From positions 1-7,216 of the forward strand of contig DAINMX010000290.1 of assembly GCA_036736205.1 (NCBI GenBank): 7,216 bases of DNA. Reading direction: 5' to 3'. The notes under the pieces are model-generated. The model made no database searches. It was given only the letters and a program-made list of their open reading frames with translations, and had not been told where the DNA came from. Below, piece after piece: positions 1 through 5,253 of this stretch; positions within the stretch are counted from its first letter, which is position 1; each line of letters opens with the position of its first letter. The DNA comes from XYA12-FULL-58-9 sp001798605. GTDB lineage: Bacteria; Myxococcota; XYA12-FULL-58-9. Both the position numbers and the translations under genes were made by a program.

Positions 1-2
1 AG

Positions 3-680
3 AGCAACGATGCTCTCACCGAGACTGAGCCGGCTCCGCAATTACTGCTACCGGCACCGAAGCCCGAGCCAGTTGCTAGCACGACTCCGGACGACGCCGA
101 GACCGCCTCGAATCCTGACAAAGACCAAACGAGCGACTCGGTTGGCGGTACCAAAGCCGCCGACGATGCCGAGCAGCTTCTGGTCGAATCCGACAGTTTG
201 ATGGCGCCCACAAATTCCGGCTGGGCGGACCCCCACAAGCACATCGAGAAGAACCGCGACTACGTTGCTACGGCGCTGGCGCACCACCGCGACCCGGAGG
301 CCTGTCGCTGCCGATTGGCGCGGTATGACGCCTACCTTTCGGTGCTACCGGAGTTTGACGACACGTTTGACACTGTGTTGGCAGGCGAGGAAACGTGGCC
401 GAGCTGGATGCAGCGGGCCGTCGACGAGTTCTCCTCGGACATCGAGGCATTCAACTGTAGGCCCCAGTTCAAGCGTGTCGCCTGCGCCTGCTTCTTGGAG
501 TGGCGCGTCGGTGAAGGCGCCGTCTCCAACCCATCCACCGCGCCGGTCGACGATGCCGAGAAGCATGACGAGACCGACGCCACTGTCGATCCCCGCGTCG
601 CCCCAGCGAAGGCCGAGCCCGACGACGTTTCCGAGAACGATATCCAAGAAACCGAGCCTGGGATCCCCCACGGCTTCTAA
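3..680 (+). CDS. Acidic protein of unknown function, 5'-truncated by window edge
   Basis: I do not recognise this protein. The frame is open from the first complete codon at 3 to TAA at 678-680 (225 residues visible), and no start with a ribosome binding site is seen, so the gene probably begins upstream. An ATG at 198 lacks a Shine-Dalgarno, and the codons before it look coding, rich in acidic residues, Pro, Ala and Thr. Three parts are visible. Residues 1-65 are a low-complexity acidic linker. Residues about 66-170 look folded, with Trp, Tyr and several Cys, including a CRC and a CAC pair. The last 55 residues are again acidic. There is no signal peptide or membrane segment in the visible part. 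It lies 16 bp upstream of the membrane-protein gene in the same operon, so it is plausibly a soluble partner of the membrane protein and ATPase; that role is inference. Confidence 0.7.
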   Translation, partial: SNDALTETEPAPQLLLPAPKPEPVASTTPDDAETASNPDKDQTSDSVGGTKAADDAEQLLVESDSLMAPTNSGWADPHKHIEKNRDYVATALAHHRDPEACRCRLARYDAYLSVLPEFDDTFDTVLAGEETWPSWMQRAVDEFSSDIEAFNCRPQFKRVACACFLEWRVGEGAVSNPSTAPVDDAEKHDETDATVDPRVAPAKAEPDDVSENDIQETEPGIPHGF

Positions 681-682
681 AC

Positions 683-688
683 AAGGAG
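683..688 (+). promoter_or_regulatory. Shine-Dalgarno AAGGAG fixing the start at 697
   Basis: AAGGAG lies 8 nt before ATG 697, directly after the stop of the preceding gene. It decides the start of the membrane protein. The same frame stays open upstream to 265, but that stretch overlaps the upstream gene and reads as Arg/Ser/Pro-rich shadow sequence. Confidence 0.75.
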
Positions 689-696
689 AAGATGAG

Positions 697-1890
697 ATGT
701 TCATTATGGAAGACTACGACCGATGGAAGAATCAATTGTTCGGCGCCCTTCTTTTCGTACAAGGCGTCAGCGGACTACAAACGTGGCGTGGCGCCTGGGA
801 GTTGAGCGACCGGGTGGACTGGTTCTCCGGCAAGCTCATGCCCCCGATGTTGACGGCCGTTGCCGTCTTGTTTGCCGTGCTCTTGTGGAAGCACCTGTAC
901 GAGGAGTGGCCGCAGTGTCGGCCGGCCGACCGCAAGCGCTTCACCTGGGTGTTCGTCCTCTTGGTTCCCGGCGTCGCCCTGACCTCAAGCTTCTTCGGTT
1001 TGATGGGGCAGGCTGCAACTGTGGCAATTGAGAAGGATATGACCGAGATCGCCCGCGTCATTGCTGAGGATTTCGGGAGTGCATTTCGGTGGCGCAGGCA
1101 GATCGAAGAGCAGGCGCTGGCCTTGGGGCAGAATTCGACGACATTCGACCAATTCGCCAGGCAGGAGTTGAAGACAGGCGCATTCTCGGGTTCGCGTGCC
1201 AACGGCGCCGTCCACACGCAGATGAAGCAGAACGCCAACGGGTTCGGTGCCGGTGCCAAGGTGATCACCGATCAGCGTCGCGAAACCGATGCGCTTCAAG
1301 GTGAAGCCGATGCGTTCCAAGCCGAGCTCAATGCGATCGTGGCGGACAAAACCAAGACCACGGCACAACGCTCCCTGGAAGTCACCAACCTACTGCTCGA
1401 AGCCAACCCCCTCCTCTCCCAACTCAGCCGAACCCGTATCGACGTCGTGCGCGGGATTCTCGGCACCATCTCGATGCAGCAGTCGATTGCGCCTTTGAGC
1501 GACTCCGACGAGCTTGCTACACGCCAGGACCAGGTTCGCGGTCAGATTGCGTCCATGGCCGCTGAAGTATCGCTCCGCATCGGCAAGGAGCTGACCAAGT
1601 TGGAGAAGGCCAACAAGTTCAAGCCCACTTACTACCGTGTGCTCGGCCCGTTCGAGGCGATCATAGCGCACTTCGACGTGGCGGCGCCGTTTTGCCTGCT
1701 GATCTTGGCCATCGACCTGCTGATTCCGCTCGCGGGTTTGTCGATTCTCTCGTTTCTCTATGACAAACGGCGTCGCGGCAACAAGTCGGCGGATGACAAC
1801 GACAGCGACAACCGTCCGTCGGCGACCGCCGAGCGCCTGGCTGCGAATCTCCGCGCAGTCAAGGTTCAACCGACCCCGCGCGGCAATTGA
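697..1890 (+). CDS. Multi-pass membrane protein with long central extramembrane domain
   Basis: This is a 397-residue membrane protein of no family I can name. Clear hydrophobic segments lie at about residues 48-66, 83-104 and 328-354, and a weaker one at 14-27. Between the second and third segments are about 220 mostly polar residues, rich in Gln, Ala, Glu and Leu and predicted largely helical or coiled-coil (residues about 115-160, 195-260 and 275-305). After the last segment come a basic stretch (DKRRRGNK) and a polar tail. The start at 697 is supported by AAGGAG. The stop TGA overlaps the Shine-Dalgarno of the ATPase gene that follows, which suggests coupled expression. Since the ATPase has no convincing transmembrane anchor, this protein could be its membrane partner, as separately encoded anchors serve some coupling ATPases. 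An alternative is an unrelated envelope or signalling protein. Calling it membrane-embedded is secure; the function is inferred from position only. Confidence 0.85.
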   Translation: MFIMEDYDRWKNQLFGALLFVQGVSGLQTWRGAWELSDRVDWFSGKLMPPMLTAVAVLFAVLLWKHLYEEWPQCRPADRKRFTWVFVLLVPGVALTSSFFGLMGQAATVAIEKDMTEIARVIAEDFGSAFRWRRQIEEQALALGQNSTTFDQFARQELKTGAFSGSRANGAVHTQMKQNANGFGAGAKVITDQRRETDALQGEADAFQAELNAIVADKTKTTAQRSLEVTNLLLEANPLLSQLSRTRIDVVRGILGTISMQQSIAPLSDSDELATRQDQVRGQIASMAAEVSLRIGKELTKLEKANKFKPTYYRVLGPFEAIIAHFDVAAPFCLLILAIDLLIPLAGLSILSFLYDKRRRGNKSADDNDSDNRPSATAERLAANLRAVKVQPTPRGN

Positions 1891-1896
1891 GGTGAA
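1889..1896 (+). promoter_or_regulatory. Stop-overlapping Shine-Dalgarno of the coupling ATPase
   Basis: The stop codon TGA (1888-1890) runs into GAGGTGAA, placing a ribosome binding site 4 nt before ATG 1899. The same TTGAGGTGA string recurs at 5241-5249, after the stop of the fourth gene. Confidence 0.65.
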
Positions 1897-1898
1897 TC

Positions 1899-4268
1899 AT
1901 GCTTCCCGCGATCTTCTCACTCCTCTTGGCTCTGCGACAACCCGACAAGGTTCTTGTCGGGTTCAACCGCGAAACCGGTGAACCGATTTGGCTTCATGAC
2001 AGAGATCGAGCCAAGCACGTAATTACTCGGGGAAGCAGCGGTTCTGGGAAGACACTCGGGATTCTGGCCCCCATCGTGGCCCAAGACATTCTGCGCGGCT
2101 ACCATGCGGATGTGGTCATCGACCCCGTCGGTACACTTTCCGACTGGCTTGAAAAGTTCCTTGCTGCGCTCCATTTTCGGCTGACCCTAAAGGCGCGCGG
2201 TGGCTCGCCTCGGATCAATAGAAGATGGAGGGAATTTCGCGACCAGTTGTTCTCGAAGATCCATTTTGTTGACCTCTCGCGGAATGACCATGGCTATCAT
2301 TGGAACTGCCTCGATACCCTCGACGGCAATTTGTCTCCCGGCGAATTGGCAGGGGACCTACTCAGAGTCGTCAATAAAGTGCTGCAAACCGATGTAAACG
2401 CCACGAGGCGGATGGCTCTAGCTGTAAGATCGGCCGCATCGATAGTCTCCGCACTTCATGGGACACTCAAGGATCTAGTCACAATCCTTTCACTCCCGGG
2501 GGACGATGTCCGCAGGCTGGTACAGACGCTATCTAACCGCGCTGAGCAGCGAGGACGTCCGCTGCGTCTTGAATTCGTCAGACAATATATTGATCTATTC
2601 CTCGCGGAAACGGCCGGACGTGAGCGCCGCGAATTGATTCAAAGTTCTTGGAATCTGGCGTCGGTTTTCTTGTCGGAGGAGGTGCTCTACGACCTGTTTG
2701 ATACCCCGCACGGCAACCTGCCAATCGCGGATGTTGTTCAAAGTGGTGGCGTGATCATCTTGAAATGTCCCGATCTCGATTTGAACGCGCAGCTAGTTGC
2801 GACGTCGATGCTGGCGAATCGTGTCCAGCTATTGTGCTCGCGCCGCAGTGCCCAGGACAAACGTCTCAAGCAGGTGAGCCTTCATATTGATGAGGCTTCG
2901 TCGGTTGTGGGCAATAGTCCGGAGTGGAGTGCTGCGTGTGCGGTCGTTCGCAATCATGGCCTTGCTCTGCTCACCGCGAGTCAGTCGTCGGCACAATTCC
3001 TATCGCCTACTGGCAGCGACAAGCTGCTGCGCGAATTCGAGGAGAACTGCCAGAATTTCTACTTCTTCCGCCTGGGCGCAGTCGATTCGCAGAAAGAGGC
3101 GTTCTCGGTGCACTGCCCTGATGGGCGGATGGTGAAGGTCGTCGAGGAGGAGCATAGCGAGAGCACCGGATTCTCGACCGCCAAGGGTACGGCCAAACAG
3201 GTGGCCGAGACGATCTCCCATGCCGAGGCTAGGGCAACGAGCCACACAGTTGGCCACGGATCCACGACACAGGTGAGTGTCGGGAAGTCGGACGGGTACT
3301 CCGCAACTCGGGTGGCAAGCCTTGGCTTCAGCCACTCCACCATGAAAGGGCAAAGCCGAACCACGTCGAACGGCATGGTGATCACTCAGTCCGACGGCGA
3401 GACCGTGATCGAAACGGACGGCAAGGCCATCGGCAAGTCGTCGGGCAAGACCGAGTCCGAGGGTCATGGGTCAGGCATTGGAAGTACGAGCAGCGAAGGT
3501 TCGAGCGAGAGCCAGAACATGTTCTATAGCGACGGACAGTCCTTCATGGTGGTTCCGATGGAGGGAATGCCGTCGAAGTACACCCAGCAATCCGGCCGTG
3601 GGCAGGGCACCGGCGGGTCGAAGTCCGCCGGGAAGTCTGCCGCGCAGACGTACCACGAGACTCATGGCTCGGCGTTGTCCAAAGGGCTTACGGAGGTCGA
3701 ATCCGCCACTCGTGGTTTGGCCAGCATGAAAAGCCGAGCAGTTGGCTATAGCAAATCGACAGCCACGTCGAATTCAACCGCAGAGACCGATGGATGGATG
3801 CGCACGTTGGCGCAGGGCATTTCCAAGATCGAGAGCTACTCCCGTGGGCTCAGCAAGGCCTGCCAGGAGTCCGAGTCGACGAGCAAGGCCACCACCGCCA
3901 CGGATTCGACGGGTCGCTCGGAGGGTCACACCGATTCAACACAGGAGAGCGAATCCCGAACGACGTCCATCGCCCACCGCACGACTCGGTACTCGATTGC
4001 CGAACACGCCGTGATGCTGAGTTACGATCTTATGAACCTCGGTTGCCAGGATGGTTTTGCTCTTGAGCGCGGGAAGCCGGCAATCCCGATGCGCAGCTTC
4101 AACCTACCCATGGATGATGTTGTTGGTTTGGACGGGCGGCCCTACACCGAAACGCTGCGCGAAGTTCTTAGACCGTCACCAGTTACGATTCCAAGCGGCT
4201 CGGTGTTCGAGCGTTTTCTGGCCGGCGCCACGTCGGATGACGAGCCCAAGCCACCGGAGGGATTCTAA
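1899..4268 (+). CDS. VirD4/TraG-like coupling ATPase (type IV secretion/conjugation) with Ser/Gly-rich insertion
   Basis: This 789-residue P-loop ATPase resembles the coupling proteins that bring DNA substrates to a conjugation channel and pump them with ATP. Walker A is GSSGSGKT at residues 45-52. A DVVIDPVG segment at 71-78 matches the strand carrying the 'D-P/K-G' motif in VirD4/TraG proteins. HIDEAS around D331-E332 fits Walker B, and LLTASQS at 357-363 fits the conserved Gln-containing motif behind it. Residues about 419-690 are Ser/Thr/Gly/Glu/Lys-rich low complexity, interrupted at about 541-562 by a hydrophobic patch. The family-like end (a YSIAEHAVML segment from residue 698) then resumes. 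The N-terminus has only about 12 hydrophobic residues, too few for the usual paired membrane anchor, so the protein may be soluble and recruited by the upstream membrane protein. It ends 1 bp before the next gene. The ATPase class is well supported; the transported substrate is inferred. A HerA/FtsK-like ATPase with another role is the alternative. Confidence 0.88.
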   Translation: MLPAIFSLLLALRQPDKVLVGFNRETGEPIWLHDRDRAKHVITRGSSGSGKTLGILAPIVAQDILRGYHADVVIDPVGTLSDWLEKFLAALHFRLTLKARGGSPRINRRWREFRDQLFSKIHFVDLSRNDHGYHWNCLDTLDGNLSPGELAGDLLRVVNKVLQTDVNATRRMALAVRSAASIVSALHGTLKDLVTILSLPGDDVRRLVQTLSNRAEQRGRPLRLEFVRQYIDLFLAETAGRERRELIQSSWNLASVFLSEEVLYDLFDTPHGNLPIADVVQSGGVIILKCPDLDLNAQLVATSMLANRVQLLCSRRSAQDKRLKQVSLHIDEASSVVGNSPEWSAACAVVRNHGLALLTASQSSAQFLSPTGSDKLLREFEENCQNFYFFRLGAVDSQKEAFSVHCPDGRMVKVVEEEHSESTGFSTAKGTAKQVAETISHAEARATSHTVGHGSTTQVSVGKSDGYSATRVASLGFSHSTMKGQSRTTSNGMVITQSDGETVIETDGKAIGKSSGKTESEGHGSGIGSTSSEGSSESQNMFYSDGQSFMVVPMEGMPSKYTQQSGRGQGTGGSKSAGKSAAQTYHETHGSALSKGLTEVESATRGLASMKSRAVGYSKSTATSNSTAETDGWMRTLAQGISKIESYSRGLSKACQESESTSKATTATDSTGRSEGHTDSTQESESRTTSIAHRTTRYSIAEHAVMLSYDLMNLGCQDGFALERGKPAIPMRSFNLPMDDVVGLDGRPYTETLREVLRPSPVTIPSGSVFERFLAGATSDDEPKPPEGF
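1939..1963 (+). repeat. Perfect 11-bp inverted repeat with 3-nt loop inside the ATPase 5' coding region
   Basis: AACCCGACAAG at 1939-1949 is exactly reverse-complementary to CTTGTCGGGTT at 1953-1963, with only GTT between. It begins 40 nt after the ATPase start codon and covers codons 14-22. As RNA it would be a very stable hairpin just downstream of the initiation region; as DNA it is a compact dyad a repressor could bind. No T-tract follows, so it is not a classical terminator. Confidence 0.8.
3153..3968 (+). repeat. Ser/Thr/Gly-rich degenerate repeat region within the ATPase
   Basis: This is roughly 270 codons in which Ser, Thr, Gly, Glu, Lys and His dominate, with recurring short patterns such as SEG, SxGxS, SKS and SESxS. 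The pattern is degenerate at both DNA and protein level, so it is not a recent tandem duplication. It sits after the ATPase sensor region and before the conserved C-terminal segment, so it is an internal insertion rather than a tail. Similar Ser/Gly stretches occur, as I recall, in some conjugative-transfer ATPases, but their role is not settled. Confidence 0.75.
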
Positions 4269-4269
4269 A

Positions 4270-5244
4270 ATGCTGGCTCCTGGCGACGCGAGTATTCTTT
4301 GGGCGCTGTACACGTTGCGTTACGCACGTTCCGGTCAGCTTCACCGCTACCTCGACCGCAACGGCAAGAGCATTCGCCGACGAATACACGATTGCCTTGC
4401 CCCTGAGGGCCTGGTGATTTCCCTGCGCCGCAGGCCCGTCGAGGAGGCCGCGTACGCACTCGGCCCAAAGGGGTTCGACTTCATTGCCGCCGAGTTCGGT
4501 ATCGAGGCGACGGAGATTCCGTATTCGCGCCAGGTATCCCAAGACGTGGTTGAATCGATCTTCTGGCGCCACACCCTGGCCATCAACGATGTTCGCATCG
4601 CCTTCGAGAAGGCCGTGGACGGTCATGCCGCTCTCGTTCTCGACCAGTTTGTACCCGAATGGCACCTCGCTGATCCAAGAGCCACGCAGCCAGAGAAGAA
4701 ATTTGCTCTGCGCGAACGTCTTGCGTCCGAGGGCGGCGGCAAGCCTGTTTCCTTCCGGCCCGACGCGATGATGCTCTTCTACCCGCGCGCCATGCCCGGC
4801 GTCCCGAACACCGGCGCCGAGCACAAGGTCGCGTGTTTTTTGGAATTGGACAGAAAATCGGAATCGATCCGACCCATTATCGAGAGGAAGATAGAGGCCT
4901 ATCGGCGGTATTGGGTCAAGGCACGGATGCGCAGGCATGGCGCATCGTGGATGAAGTGCCTTTTCGTCCTGGACGGTGTGAAGTCCAAGCGGCGGTCGAC
5001 CAACATGCAGGCCGAACTGCAACGCATCGCGATCCTACTCGACCCGAAAAACCCAACGGCCACCGGTCCGCAGGGCGTCCCCGCAGGTCCGGCGGCGTTT
5101 GTCCACGCGTTCCTGTTTTGTCACGCCGACAACTTGTTGGCGTCCAGCAATGCCAACCCGCGGGGCGTCGTTGACGACCCGATCTGGGAAGACTGGCTCG
5201 GTCATCCAAGAGCGTTCTTCAAGCCGCGAACTCAAGAAAGTTGA
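4270..5244 (+). CDS. Replication-relaxation family-like protein with N-terminal winged helix
   Basis: This 324-residue protein matches the pattern of the replication-relaxation (Replic_Relax) family, which is often found on plasmids and integrative elements beside coupling ATPases. Residues about 5-65 look like a winged helix: a helix ILWALYTLRYA, a second with RRRIHDCL, then GLV and an Arg-rich wing, followed by YALGPKG. The family-like HTLAINDVRIAF segment is at about 101-112. RPDAMM has its Asp at 165, ELDR is at 192-195 and K207/Y211 follow, a spacing reminiscent of nuclease-fold proteins though not a strict PD-(D/E)xK set. GGAGG at 4256-4260 lies 9 nt before ATG 4270, and only 1 bp separates it from the ATPase stop, so the two are surely co-translated. 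The frame is open upstream to 4051, but that part lies inside the ATPase gene. Likely role: DNA binding or processing for transfer or replication of the element. The molecular activity is not established by this sequence. Confidence 0.8.
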   Translation: MLAPGDASILWALYTLRYARSGQLHRYLDRNGKSIRRRIHDCLAPEGLVISLRRRPVEEAAYALGPKGFDFIAAEFGIEATEIPYSRQVSQDVVESIFWRHTLAINDVRIAFEKAVDGHAALVLDQFVPEWHLADPRATQPEKKFALRERLASEGGGKPVSFRPDAMMLFYPRAMPGVPNTGAEHKVACFLELDRKSESIRPIIERKIEAYRRYWVKARMRRHGASWMKCLFVLDGVKSKRRSTNMQAELQRIAILLDPKNPTATGPQGVPAGPAAFVHAFLFCHADNLLASSNANPRGVVDDPIWEDWLGHPRAFFKPRTQES

Positions 5245-5253
5245 GGTGATCTC

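Noticed and set aside
10..201. Short ORF starting at 10
   Set aside because: It is in a different frame from the continuous acidic coding frame 3-680 and has Arg/Pro/Thr-rich shadow composition.
265..696. In-frame upstream extension of the membrane protein to an ATG at 265
   Set aside because: It lies inside the upstream gene in another frame, reads as Arg/Ser/Pro-rich shadow sequence, and AAGGAG places the start at 697.
4051..4269. Upstream extension of the replication-relaxation protein
   Set aside because: It would lie entirely inside the ATPase C-terminus; GGAGG 9 nt before ATG 4270 gives a natural start.
4183..5022. 279-codon minus-strand ORF
   Set aside because: It is antisense to the well-supported replication-relaxation gene and has no recognisable motifs.
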